From Loxodes magnus (taxonomy: Eukaryota > Ciliophora > Karyorelictea > Loxodida > Loxodidae): 64,000 nucleotides of DNA. The stretch's first letter is position 1. The number at the start of each line of letters is the position of its first letter. The position numbers and the translations under genes are program-made. The stretch lies in assembly GCA_946699065.1 (NCBI GenBank), contig CAMPDV010000043.1:62001-126000 (forward strand), in the 5' to 3' direction. Below, piece by piece: positions 36,901 to 50,600 of this stretch. Under the pieces are notes generated by a model. It saw only the letters and a program-made list of their open reading frames with translations. It searched no databases and had not been told where the DNA came from.

Positions 36901-39900
36901 TTTCTTAGAAATTCTCTCTCTTACTTCTAGTTTTTGATAATTACCTAACTGATCTTAAGACTCTTTTGCTTGCTTTAAATCACTTTTCTTAGAAATTCTC
37001 TCTAACTTCTAGTTTTTGATAATTACCTAACTGATTTTCAGACTCTTTTACTTGCTTTAACTCACTTTTCTTAGAAATTCTTTCTCTTACTTCTAGTTTT
37101 TGATAATTACCTAACTGATCTTCAGTTTCTCTTACTTGCTTTAATTCACTTTTCTTAGAAATTCTCTCTCTTACTTCTAGTTTTTGATAATTACCTAACT
37201 GATCTTAAGACTCTTTTACTTGCTTTAACTCACTTTTCATAGAATCTTTCTCTTACTTCTAGTTTTGATATTTACCTAACTGATCTTAAGACTCTTTTAC
37301 TGTCTTTAATTCACTTTTCTTAGAAATTCTCTCTCTTACTTCTAGTTTTTGATAATTACCTAACTGATCTTAAGACTCTTTTACTTGCTTTAATTCGCTT
37401 TTCTTAGAAATTCTCTCTCTTACTTCTAGTTTTTGATAATTACCTAACTGATCTTCAGACTCTTTTACTTGCTTTAACTCACTTTTCTTAGAAATTCTCT
37501 CTCTTACTTCTAGTTTTTGTTAATTACCTAACTGATCATCAGACTCTTTTACTTGCTTTAATTCGCTTTTCTTAGAAATTCTCTCTCTTACTTCTAGTTT
37601 TTGATAATTACCTAACTGATCTTAAGACTCTTTTGCTTGCTTTAAATCACTTTTCTTAGAAATTCTCTCTCTTACTTCTAGTTTTTGATAATTACCTAAC
37701 TGATCTTCAGACTCTTTTACTTGCTTTAATTCGCTTTTCTTAGAAATTCTCTCTCTTACTTCTAGTTTTGATATTTACCTAACTGATCTTAAGACTCTTT
37801 TACTTGCTTTAATTCGCTTTTCTTAGAAATTCTCTCTCTTACTTCTAGTTTTTGATAATTACCTAACTGATCTTCAGACTCTTTTACTTGCTTTAATTTA
37901 CTTTTCTTAGAAATTCTCTCTCTTACTTCTAGTTTTTGATAGTTACATAACTGATCTTCAGTTTCTCTTACTTGCTTTAATTCACTTTTCTTAGAAATTC
38001 TCTCTCTTACTTCTAGTTTTTGATAATTACCTAACTGATCTTAAGACTCTTTTACTTGCTTTAATTTACTTTTCTTAGAAATTCTCTCTCTTACTTCTAG
38101 TTTTTGATAATTACCTAACTGATCATCAGACTCTTTTACTTGCTTTAATTCGCTTTTCATAGAAATTCTCTCTCTTACTTCTAGTTTTTGATAATTACCT
38201 AACTGATCATCAGACTCTTTTACTTGCTTTAATTCACTTTTCTTAGAAATTCTCTCTAACTTCTAGTTTTTGATAATTACCTAACTGATTTTCAGACTCT
38301 TTTACTTGCTTTAATTCGCTTTTCATAGAAATTCTCTCTCTTACTTCTAGTTTTTGATAATTACCTAACTGATCTTCAGTTTCTCTTACTTGCTTTAATT
38401 CACTTTTCTTAGAAATTCTCTCTCTTACTTCTAGTTTTTGATAATTACCTAACTGATCATCAGACTCTTTTACTTGCTTTAATTCGCTTTTCATAGAAAT
38501 TCTCTCTCTTACTTCTAGTTTTTGATAATTACCTAACTGATCATCAGACTCTTTTACTTGCTTTAATTCGCTTTTCTTAGAAATTCTCTCTCTTACTTCT
38601 AGTTTTTGATAATTACCTAACTGATCTTCAGACTCTTTTACTTGCTTTAATTTACTTTTCTTAGAAATTCTCTCTCTTACTTCTAGTTTTTGATAATTAC
38701 CTAACTGATCATCAGACTCTTTTACTTGCTTTAATTCGCTTTTCTTAGAAATTCTCTCTCTTACTTCTAGTTTTGATAATTACCTAACTGATTTTCAGAC
38801 TCTTTTACTTGCTTTAATTCACTTTTCTTAGAAATTCTCTCTCTTACTTCTAGTTTTTGATAATTACCTTACTGATCTTCAGACTCTTTTACTTGCTTTA
38901 ACTCACTTTTCATAGAAATTCTCTCTCTTACTTCTAGTCTTTGATAATTACCTAACTATCTTCAGACTCTTTTACTTGCTTTAATTCACTTTTCTTAGAA
39001 ATTCTCTCTAACTTCTAGTTTTTGATAATTACCTAACTGATTTTCAGACTCTTTTACTTGCTTTAATTCGCTTTTCTTAGAAATTCTCTCTCTTACTTCT
39101 AGTTTTGATATTTACCTAACTGATCTTAAGACTCTTTTACTGTCTTTAATTCACTTTTCTTAGATATTCTCTCTCTTACTTCTAGTTTTTGATAATTACC
39201 TAACTGATTTTCAGACTCTTTTACTTGCTTTAACTCACTTTTCATAGAAATTCTCTCTCTTACTTCTAGTTTTTGATAATTACCTAACTGATCTTAAGAC
39301 TCTTTTACTTGCTTTAATTCGCTTTTCTTAGAAATTCTCTCTCTTACTTCTAGTTTTTGATAATTACCTAACTGATCTTCAGTTTCTCTTACTTGCTTTA
39401 ATTCACTTTTCTTAGAAATTCTCTCTCTTACTTCTAGTTTTTGATAATTACCTAACTATCTTCAGACTCTTTTACTTGCTTTAATTTACTTTTCTTAGAA
39501 ATTCTCTCTCTTACTTCTAGTTTTTGTTAATTACCTAACTGATCTTCAGACTCTTTTACTTGCTTTAATTTACTTTTCTTAGAAATTCTCTCTCTTACTT
39601 CTAGTTTTTGATATTTACCTAATTGATCTTCAGACTCTTTTACTTGCTTTAACTCACTTTTCTTAGAAATTCTCTCTCTTACTTCTAGTTTTTGATAATT
39701 ACCTAACTGATCTTCAGACTCTTTTACTTGCTTTAATTCACTTTTCTTAGAAATTCTCTTACTTCTAGAATTTGATAGTTACCTAACTGATCATCAGACT
39801 CTTTTACTTGCTTTAATTCACTTTTCTTAGAAATTCTCTCTCTTACTTCTAGTTTTTGTTAATTAACTAATTGATCTTAAGACTCTCTTACTTGCTTTAA

Positions 39901-42639
39901 TTTACTTTTCTTAGAAATTCTCTCTCTTACTTCTAATTTTGATATTTACCTAACTGATCATCAGACTCTTTTACTTGCTTTAATTCACTTTTCTTAGAAA
40001 TTCTCTCTCTTACTTCTAGTTTTGATATTTACCTAACTGATCTTAAGACTCTTTTACTTGCTTTAATTCACTTTTCTTAGAAATTCTCTCTCTTACTTCT
40101 AGTTTTTGATAATTACCTAACTGATCATCAGACTCTTTTACTTGCTTTAATTCGCTTTTCTTAGAAATTCTCTCTCTTACTTCTAGTTTTTGATAATTAC
40201 CTAACTGATTTTCAGACTCTTTTACTTGCTTTAATTCACTTTTCTTAGAAATTCTCTCTCTTACTTCTAGTTTTTGATAATTACCTAACTGATCTTCAGA
40301 CTCTTTTACTTGCTTTAACTCACTTTTCATAGAAATTCTCTCTCTTACTTCTAGTCTTTGATAATTACCTAACTGATCTTCAGTTTCTCTTACTTGCTTT
40401 AATTCACTTTTCTTAGAAATTCTCTCTCTTACTTCTAGTTTTTGATAATTACCTAACTGATCTTCAGACTCTTTTACTTGCTTTAACTCACTTTTCATAG
40501 AAATTCTCTCTCTTACTTCTAGTCTTTGATAATTACCTAACTGATCTTCAGTTTCTCTTACTTGCTTTAATTCACTTTTCTTAGAAATCCTCTCTCTTAC
40601 TTCTAGTTTTTGATAATTACCTAACTGATTTTCAGACTCTTTTACTTGCTTTAATTTACTTTTCTTAGAAATTCTCTCTCTTACTTCTAGTTTTTGATAA
40701 TTACCTAACTGATCTTCAGACTCTTTTACTTGCTTTAACTCACTTTTCTTAGAAATTCTCTCTCTTACTTCTAGTTTTGATATTTACCTAACTGATCTTA
40801 AGACTCTTTTACTTGCTTTAATTCGCTTTTCTTAGAAATTCTCTCTCTTACTTCTAGTTTTTGATAATTACCTAACTGATCTTCAGTTTCTCTTACTTGC
40901 TTTAATTCACTTTTCTTCGAAATTCTCTCTCTAACTTCTAGTTTTTGATAATTACCTTACTGATCTTCAGTTTCTCTTACTTGCTTTAATTCGCTTTTCT
41001 TAGAAATTCTCTCTCTTACTTCTAGTTTTTGATAATTACCTAACTGATCTTCAGACTCTTTTACTTGCTTTAAATCACTTTTCTTAGAAATTCTCTCTCT
41101 TACTTCTAATCTTTGATAATTAACTAATTGATCTTAAGACTCTATTACTTGCTTTAATTCACTTTTCTTAGAAATTCTCTCTCTTACTTCTAGTTTTTGA
41201 TAATTACCTAACTGATCTTCAGTTTCTCTTACTTGCTTTAATTTACTTTTCTTAGAAATTCTCTCTCTTACTTCTAGTTTTTGATAATTACCTAACTGAT
41301 CTTCAGTTTCTCTTACTTGCTTTAATTCACTTTTCTTAGAAATTCTCTCTCTTACTTCTAGTTTTGATATTTACCTAACTGATCTTAAGACTCTTTTACT
41401 TGCTTTAATTCGCTTTTCTTCGAAATTCTCTCTCTTACTTCTAGTTTTTGTTAATTACCTAACTGATCTTCAGACTCTTTTACTTGCTTTAATTTACTTT
41501 TCTTAGAAATTCTCTCTCTTACTTCTAGTTTTTGATATTTACCTAACTGATCTTCAGTTTCTCTTACTTGCTTTAATTCGCTTTTCTTAGAAATTCTCTC
41601 TCTTACTTCTAATCTTTGATAATTAACTAATTGATCTTAAGACTCTTTTACTTGCTTTAATTCACTTTTCTTCGAAATTCTCACTCTTACTTCTAGTTTT
41701 TGATAGTTACCTAACTGATCTTCAGACTCTATTACTTGCTTTAATTTACTTTTCTTCGAAATTCTCTCTCTTACTTCTAGTTTTTGATAATTACCTAACT
41801 GATCTTAAGACTCTTTTACTTGCTTTAATTCACTTTTCTTAGAAATTCTCTCTCTTACTTCTAGTTTTTGATAATTACCTAACTGATCTTAAGACTCTTT
41901 TACTTGCTTTAACTCACTTTTCATAGAAATTCTCTCTCTTACTTCTAGTTTTTGATAATTACCTAACTGATCTCCAGACTCTTTTACTTGCTTTAATTCA
42001 CATTTCTTCGAAATTCTCTCTCTTACTTCTAGTTTTTGTTAATTACCTAACTGATCTTCAGACTCTTTTACTTGCTTTAATTTACTTTTCTTAGAAATTC
42101 TCTCTCTTACTTCTAGTTTTTGATAATTACCTAACTGATCTTCAGACTCTTTTACTTGCTTTAATTCACTTTTCATAGAAATTCTCTCTCTTACTTCTAG
42201 TTTTGATATTTACCTAACTGATCTTCAGACTCTTTTACTTGCTTTAATTCACTTTTCTTAGAAATTCTCTCTCTTACTTCTAGTTTTTGATAATTACCTA
42301 ACTGATCTTCAGACTCTTTTACTTGCTTTAATTCACTTTTCATAGAAATTCTCTCTCTTACTTCTAGTTTTGATATTTACCTAACTGATCTTAAGACTCT
42401 TTTACTTGCTTTAATTCGCTTTTCTTCGAAATTCTCTCTCTTACTTCTAGTTTTTGATAGTTACATAACTGATCTTCAGTTTCTCTTACTTGCTTTAATT
42501 TACTTTTCTTAGAAATTCTCTCTCTTACTTCTAGTTTTTGTTAATTACCTAACTGATCTTCAGACTCTTTTACTTGCTTTAATTCGCATTTCTTAGAAAT
42601 TCTCTCTCTTACTTCTAGTTTTTGATAATTACCTAACTT

Positions 42640-44280
42640 ATCTTCAGTTTCTCTTACTTGCTTTAATTCACTTTTCTTAGAAATTCTCTCTCTTACTTCT
42701 AGTTTTTGATAGTTACCTAACTGATCTTCAGTTTCTTTTACTTGCTTTAAATCACTTTTCTTAGAAATCCTCTCTCTTACTTCTAATCTTTGATAATTAC
42801 CTAATTGATCTTAAGACTCTTTTACTCGCTTTAATTTACTTTACTTAGAAATTCTCTCTTACTTCTAGTTTTTGTTAATTACCTAACTATCTTAAGACTC
42901 TTTTACTCGCTTTAATTTACTTTTCTTCGAAATTCTCTCTCTTACTTCTAGTTTTTGTTAATTAACTAATTGATCTTAAGACTCTCTTACTTGCTTTAAT
43001 TTACTTTTCTTAGAAATTCTCTCTCTTACTTCTAGTTTTGATATTTACCTAACTGATCTTAAGACTCTTTTACTTGCTTTAATTCGCTTTTCTTCGAAAT
43101 TCTCTCTCTTACTTCTAGTTTTTGTTAATTACCTAACTGATCTTCAGACTCTTTTACTTGCTTTAATTTACTTTTCTTAGAAATTCTCTCTCTTACTTCT
43201 AGTTTTTGATATTTACCTAACTGATCTTCAGTTTCTCTTACTTGCTTTAATTCGCTTTTCTTAGAAATTCTCTCTCTTACTTCTAATCTTTGATAATTAC
43301 CTAACTGATCTTCAGACTCTTTTACTTGCTTTAAATCACTTTTCTTAGAAATTCTCTCTCTTACTTCTAATCTTTGATAATTAACTAATTGATCTTAAGA
43401 CTCTATTACTTGCTTTAATTCACTTTTCTTCGAAATTCTCTCTCTTACTTCTAGTTTTTGATAATTACCTAACTGATCTTCAGTTTCTTTTACTTGCTTT
43501 AATTCGCTTTTCTTCGAAATTCTCTCTCTTACTTCTAGTTTTTGTTAATTACCTAACTGATCTTCAGACTCTTTTACTTGCTTTAATTCGCATTTCTTAG
43601 AAATTCTCTCTCTTACTTCTAGTTTTGATATTTACCTAACTGATCTTCAGTTTCTCTTACTTGCTTTAATTCACTTTTCTTAGAAATTCTCTCTCTTACT
43701 TCTAGTTTTTGATATTTACCTAACTGATCTTCAGTTTCTCTTACTTGCTTTAATTCGCTTTTCTTAGAAATTCTCTCTCTTACTTCTAATCTTTGATAAT
43801 TACCTAACTGATCTTCAGACTCTTTTACTTGCTTTAAATCACTTTTCTTAGAAATTCTTTCTCTTACTTCTAATCTTTGATAATTAACTAATTGATCTTA
43901 AGACTCTATTACTTGCTTTAATTCACTTTTCTTCGAAATTCTCTCTCTTACTTCTAGTTTTTGATAATTACCTAACTGATCTTCAGTTTCTCTTACTTGC
44001 TTTAATTCACTTTTCTTAGAAATTCTCTCTCTTACTTCTAGTTTTTGTTAATTACCTAACTGATCTTCAGACTCTTTTACTTGCTTTAATTCGCATTTCT
44101 TAGAAATTCTCTCTCTTACTTCTAATCTTTGATATTTACCTAACTGATCTTCAGTTTCTCTTACTTGCTTTAATTCACTTTTCTTAGAAATTCTCTCTCT
44201 TACTTCTAGTTTTTGATAATTACCTAACTGATCTTAAGACTCTTTTACTTGATTTAATTCACTTTTCTTCGAAATTCTCT
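42640..44280 (-). repeat. Segmental block D, first copy (partner about 55690-56830)
   Basis: The rare AACTTATCTTCAG unit, the AACTATCTTAAG unit (42887) and the unique CTTGATTTAATTC unit (44251) occur in the same order here and at 55690-56830 (55948 and 56809). Offsets are 13,061 and 12,558, so the second copy lacks 503 bp (six units). A further partial relative lies at 53520-54300, with AACTATCTTAAG at 53771. Confidence 0.8.
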
Positions 44281-45519
44281 CTCTTACTTCTAGTTTTTGT
44301 TAATTACCTAACTGATCTTCAGACTCTTTTACTTGCTTTAATTCGCATTTCTTAGAAATTCTCTCTCTTACTTCTAATCTTTGATAATTAACTAATTGAT
44401 CTTAAGACTCTATTACTTGCTTTAATTCACTTTTCTTAGAAATTCTCTCTCTTACTTCTAGTTTTTGATAATTACCTAACTGATCTTCAGGCTCTTTTAC
44501 TTGCTTTAATTCACTTTTCTTCGAAATTCTCTCTCTTACTTCTAGTTTTTGATAATTACCTAACTGATCTTCAGACTCTTTTACTTGCTTTAATTTACTT
44601 TTCTTAGAAATTCTCTCTCTTACTTCTAGTTTTTGATAATTACCTAACTGATCTTCAGTTTCTCTTACTTGCTTTAATTCACTTTTCTTAGAAATTCTCT
44701 CTCTTACTTCTAGTTTTTGATAATTACCTAACTGATCTTCAGTTTCTCTTACTTGCTTTAATTTACTTTTCTTAGAAATTCTCTCTCTTACTTCTAGTTT
44801 TTGATAATTACCTAACTGATCTTCAGACTCTTTTACTTGCTTTAATTCACATTTCTTCGAAATTCTCTCTCTTACTTCTAGTTTTTGTTAATTACCTAAC
44901 TGATCTTCAGACTCTTTTACTTGCTTTAATTTACTTTTCTTAGAAATTCTCTCTCTTACTTCTAGTTTTTGATAATTACCTAACTGATCTTCAGACTCTT
45001 TTACTTGCTTTAATTCACTTTTCATAGAAATTCTCTCTCTTACTTCTAGTTTTGATATTTACCTAACTGATCTTCAGACTCTTTTACTTGCTTTAATTTA
45101 CTTTTCTTAGAAATTCTCTCTCTTACTTCTAGTTTTTGATAATTACCTAACTGATCTTCAGACTCTTTTACTTGCTTTAATTCACTTTTCATAGAAATTC
45201 TCTCTCTTACTTCTAGTTTTGATATTTACCTAACTGATCTTAAGACTCTTTTACTTGCTTTAATTCGCTTTTCTTCGAAATTCTCTCTCTTACTTCTAGT
45301 TTTTGATAATTACCTAACTGATCTCCAGACTCTTTTACTTGCTTTAATTCACATTTCTTCGAAATTCTCTCTCTTACTTCTAGTTTTTGTTAATTACCTA
45401 ACTGATCTTCAGACTCTTTTACTTGCTTTAATTCGCATTTCTTAGAAATTCTCTCTCTTACTTCTAGTTTTTGATAATTACCTAACTTATCTTCAGTTTC
45501 TCTTACTTGCTTTAATTTA

Positions 45520-46445
45520 CTTTTCTTCGAAATTCTCTCTCTTACTTCTAGTTTTTGATAGTTACCTAACTGATCTTCAGTTTCTCTTACTTGCTTTAAT
45601 TCACTTTTCTTAGAAATCCTCTCTCTTACTTCTAATCTTTGATAATTACCTAACTGATCTTAAGACTCTTTTACTCGCTTTAATTTACTTTACTTAGAAA
45701 TTCTCTCTTACTTCTAGTTTTTTATAATTACCTAACTGATCTCCAGACTCTTTTACTTGCTTTAATTCACTTTTCTTCGAAATTCTCTCTCTTACTTCTA
45801 GTTTTTGTTAATTAACTAATTGATCTTAAGACTCTCTTACTTGCTTTAATTTACTTTTCTTAGAAATTCTCTCTCTTACTTCTAGTTTTGATATTTACCT
45901 AACTGATCTTAAGACTCTTTTACTTGCTTTAATTCGCTTTTCTTCGAAATTCTCTCTCTTACTTCTAGTTTTTGATAGTTACATAACTGATCTTCAGTTT
46001 CTCTTACTTGCTTTAATTCACTTTTCTTCGAAATTCTCTCTCTTACTTCTAGTTTTTGTTAATTAACTAATTGATCTTCAGACTCTCTTACTTGCTTTAA
46101 TTTACTTTTCTTAGAAATTCTCTCTCTTACTTCTAGTTTTTGTTAATTACCTAACTGATCTTAAGACTCTTTTACTTGCTTTAATTCACTTTTCTTAGAA
46201 ATTCTCTCTCTTACTTCTAGTTTTTGATAATTACCTAACTGATCTTAAGACTCTTTTACTCGCTTTAATTTACTTTACTTAGAAATTCTCTCTTACTTCT
46301 AGTTTTTTATAATTACCTAACTGATCTTAAGACTCTTTTACTTGCTTTAATTCACTTTTCTTCGAAATTCTCTCTCTTACTTCTAGTTTTTGTTAATTAA
46401 CTAATTGATCTTAAGACTCTCTTACTTGCTTTAATTTACTTTTCT
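45520..46445 (-). repeat. Segmental block B, first copy (partner at +2,367)
   Basis: Matches about 47887-48812 at a fixed offset of 2,367 bp. The CTCCAGACTC marker lies at 45741 and 48108 and the single-T-deletion unit at 45886 and 48253. One clear difference is TTCACTTTTCTTCG near 45760 against TTTACTTTTCTTCG near 48127. The match stops abruptly at about 46445, where scrambled units begin. Confidence 0.85.
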
Positions 46446-46590
46446 TAGTTAATTACTCTTTTACTCGCTTTAATTTAACTTAGAAATTCTCTCTTACTTC
46501 TAGTTTTTTATAATTACCTAACTGATCTTAAGACTCTTTTACTTGCTTTAATTCACTTTTCTTATTCTCTCTCTTCTTCTAGTTAATTAA
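46441..46590 (-). other. Scrambled units 3
   Basis: TTCTTAGTTAATTACTC joins two parts of the unit directly, followed by TTTAACTTAGAAATT (a deletion in the KSEL codons) and TTATTCTCTCTCTTCTTC. The damage begins exactly where the match to block B (partner 47887-48812) ends. Confidence 0.75.
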
Positions 46591-46859
46591 CTAATTGATC
46601 TTAAGACTCTCTTACTTGCTTTAATTTACTTTTCTTAGAAATTCTCTCTCTTACTTCTAGTTTTTGATAATTACCTAACTGATCTTAAGACTCTTTTACT
46701 CGCTTTAATTTACTTTTCTTAGAAATTCTCTCTCTTACTTCTAGTTTTTGATAATTACCTAACTGATCTTCAGTTTCTCTTACTTGCTTTAATTCACTTT
46801 TCTTAGAAATTCTCTCTCTTACTTCTAGTTTTTGTTAATTACCTAACTGATCTTCAGAC

Positions 46860-47920
46860 TCTTTTACTTGCTTTAACTCACTTTTCATAGAAATTCTCTC
46901 TCTTACTTCTAATCTTTGATAATTAACTAATTGATCTTAAGACTCTTTTACTTGCTTTAATTCGCTTTTCTTCGAAATTCTCTCTCTTACTTCTAGTTTT
47001 TGATAGTTACATAACTGATCTTCAGTTTCTCTTACTTGCTTTAATTCACTTTTCTTCGAAATTCTCTCTCTTACTTCTAGTTTTTGTTAATTAACTAATT
47101 GATCTTCAGACTCTCTTACTTGCTTTAATTTACTTTTCTTAGAAATTCTCTCTCTTACTTCTAGTTTTTGTTAATTAACTAATTGATCTTCAGACTCTCT
47201 TACTTGCTTTAATTTACTTTTCTTCGAAATTCTCTCTCTTACTTCTAGTTTTTGATAATTACCTAACTGATCTTCAGACTCTTTTACTTGCTTTAATTCA
47301 CTTTTCATAGAAATTCTCTCTCTTACTTCTAGTTTTGATATTTACCTAACTGATCTTAAGACTCTTTTACTTGCTTTAATTCGCTTTTCTTCGAAATTCT
47401 CTCTCTTACTTCTAGTTTTTGATAGTTACATAACTGATCTTCAGTTTCTCTTACTTGCTTTAATTTACTTTTCTTAGAAATTCTCTCTCTTACTTCTAAT
47501 CTTTGATAATTAACTAATTGATCTTAAGACTCTATTACTTGCTTTAATTCACTTTTCTTAGAAATTCTCTCTCTTACTTCTAGTTTTTGATAATTACCTA
47601 ACTGATCTTCAGTTTCTCTTACTTGCTTTAATTTACTTTTCTTAGAAATTCTCTCTCTTACTTCTAGTTTTTGATAATTACCTAACTGATCTTCAGTTTC
47701 TCTTACTTGCTTTAATTTACTTTTCTTAGAAATTCTCTCTCTTACTTCTAGTTTTGATATTTACCTAACTGATCTTAAGACTCTTTTACTTGCTTTAATT
47801 CGCTTTTCTTCGAAATTCTCTCTCTTACTTCTAGTTTTTGTTAATTACCTAACTGATCTTCAGACTCTTTTACTTGCTTTAATTTACTTTTCTTCGAAAT
47901 TCTCTCTCTTACTTCTAGTT
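46860..47920 (-). repeat. Segmental block C, first copy (partner 49540-50600)
   Basis: Matches 49540-50600 at an offset of 2,679 bp, anchored on AATCTTTGAT at 46911 and 49590. Agreement runs through tandem GTTAATTAACTAATTG units and ends near 47920, where one copy continues with GATAGTTACC and the other with GTTAATTAACTAATTG. Confidence 0.85.
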
Positions 47921-48812
47921 TTTGATAGTTACCTAACTGATCTTCAGTTTCTCTTACTTGCTTTAATTCACTTTTCTTAGAAATCCTCTCTCTTACTTCT
48001 AATCTTTGATAATTACCTAACTGATCTTAAGACTCTTTTACTCGCTTTAATTTACTTTACTTAGAAATTCTCTCTTACTTCTAGTTTTTTATAATTACCT
48101 AACTGATCTCCAGACTCTTTTACTTGCTTTAATTTACTTTTCTTCGAAATTCTCTCTCTTACTTCTAGTTTTTGTTAATTAACTAATTGATCTTAAGACT
48201 CTCTTACTTGCTTTAATTTACTTTTCTTAGAAATTCTCTCTCTTACTTCTAGTTTTGATATTTACCTAACTGATCTTAAGACTCTTTTACTTGCTTTAAT
48301 TCGCTTTTCTTCGAAATTCTCTCTCTTACTTCTAGTTTTTGATAGTTACATAACTGATCTTCAGTTTCTCTTACTTGCTTTAATTCACTTTTCTTCGAAA
48401 TTCTCTCTCTTACTTCTAGTTTTTGTTAATTAACTAATTGATCTTCAGACTCTCTTACTTGCTTTAATTTACTTTTCTTAGAAATTCTCTCTCTTACTTC
48501 TAGTTTTTGTTAATTACCTAACTGATCTTAAGACTCTTTTACTTGCTTTAATTCACTTTTCTTAGAAATTCTCTCTCTTACTTCTAGTTTTTGATAATTA
48601 CCTAACTGATCTTAAGACTCTTTTACTCGCTTTAATTTACTTTACTTAGAAATTCTCTCTTACTTCTAGTTTTTTATAATTACCTAACTGATCTTAAGAC
48701 TCTTTTACTTGCTTTAATTCACTTTTCTTCGAAATTCTCTCTCTTACTTCTAGTTTTTGTTAATTAACTAATTGATCTTAAGACTCTCTTACTTGCTTTA
48801 ATTTACTTTTCT
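47887..48812 (-). repeat. Segmental block B, second copy (partner at -2,367)
   Basis: Second copy of the block at 45520-46445. Where the first copy runs into scrambled sequence (46441-46590), this copy continues as regular units, so it shows what the undamaged order looks like. Confidence 0.85.
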
Positions 48813-49539
48813 TAGAAATTCTCTCTCTTACTTCTAGTTTTTGATAATTACCTAACTGATCTTAAGACTCTTTTACTCGCTTTAATTTACTTTTCTTAGA
48901 AATTCTCTCTCTTACTTCTAGTTTTTGATAATTACCTAACTGATCTTAAGACTCTCTTACTTGCTTTAATTTACTTTTCTTAGAAATTCTCTCTCTTACT
49001 TCTAGTTTTTGTTAATTACCTAACTGATCTTAAGACTCTTTTACTTGCTTTAATTCACTTTTCTTAGAAATTCTCTCTCTTACTTCTAGTTTTTGATAAT
49101 TACCTAACTGATCTTAAGACTCTTTTACTCGCTTTAATTTACTTTACTTAGAAATTCTCTCTTACTTCTAGTTTTTTATAATTACCTAACTGATCTTAAG
49201 ACTCTTTTACTTGCTTTAATTCACTTTTCTTCGAAATTCTCTCTCTTACTTCTAGTTTTTGTTAATTAACTAATTGATCTTAAGACTCTCTTACTTGCTT
49301 TAATTTACTTTTCTTAGAAATTCTCTCTCTTACTTCTAGTTTTTGATAATTACCTAACTGATCTTAAGACTCTTTTACTCGCTTTAATTTACTTTTCTTA
49401 GAAATTCTCTCTCTTACTTCTAGTTTTTGATAATTACCTAACTGATCTTAAGACTCTATTACTTGCTTTAATTCACTTTTCTTAGAAATTCTCTCTCTTA
49501 CTTCTAGTTTTTGTTAATTACCTAACTGATCTTCAGACT

Positions 49540-50600
49540 CTTTTACTTGCTTTAACTCACTTTTCATAGAAATTCTCTCTCTTACTTCTAATCTTTGATA
49601 ATTAACTAATTGATCTTAAGACTCTTTTACTTGCTTTAATTCGCTTTTCTTCGAAATTCTCTCTCTTACTTCTAGTTTTTGATAGTTACATAACTGATCT
49701 TCAGTTTCTCTTACTTGCTTTAATTCACTTTTCTTCGAAATTCTCTCTCTTACTTCTAGTTTTTGTTAATTAACTAATTGATCTTCAGACTCTCTTACTT
49801 GCTTTAATTTACTTTTCTTAGAAATTCTCTCTCTTACTTCTAGTTTTTGTTAATTAACTAATTGATCTTCAGACTCTCTTACTTGCTTTAATTTACTTTT
49901 CTTCGAAATTCTCTCTCTTACTTCTAGTTTTTGATAATTACCTAACTGATCTTCAGACTCTTTTACTTGCTTTAATTCACTTTTCATAGAAATTCTCTCT
50001 CTTACTTCTAGTTTTGATATTTACCTAACTGATCTTAAGACTCTTTTACTTGCTTTAATTCGCTTTTCTTCGAAATTCTCTCTCTTACTTCTAGTTTTTG
50101 ATAGTTACATAACTGATCTTCAGTTTCTCTTACTTGCTTTAATTTACTTTTCTTAGAAATTCTCTCTCTTACTTCTAATCTTTGATAATTAACTAATTGA
50201 TCTTAAGACTCTATTACTTGCTTTAATTCACTTTTCTTAGAAATTCTCTCTCTTACTTCTAGTTTTTGATAATTACCTAACTGATCTTCAGTTTCTCTTA
50301 CTTGCTTTAATTTACTTTTCTTAGAAATTCTCTCTCTTACTTCTAGTTTTTGATAATTACCTAACTGATCTTCAGTTTCTCTTACTTGCTTTAATTTACT
50401 TTTCTTAGAAATTCTCTCTCTTACTTCTAGTTTTGATATTTACCTAACTGATCTTAAGACTCTTTTACTTGCTTTAATTCGCTTTTCTTCGAAATTCTCT
50501 CTCTTACTTCTAGTTTTTGTTAATTACCTAACTGATCTTCAGACTCTTTTACTTGCTTTAATTTACTTTTCTTCGAAATTCTCTCTCTTACTTCTAGTTT
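49540..50600 (-). repeat. Segmental block C, second copy (partner 46860-47920)
   Basis: Second copy at +2,679 bp. Together with block B it shows that 45.5-50.6 kb is built of interleaved duplications of different step size, not one simple period. Confidence 0.85.
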
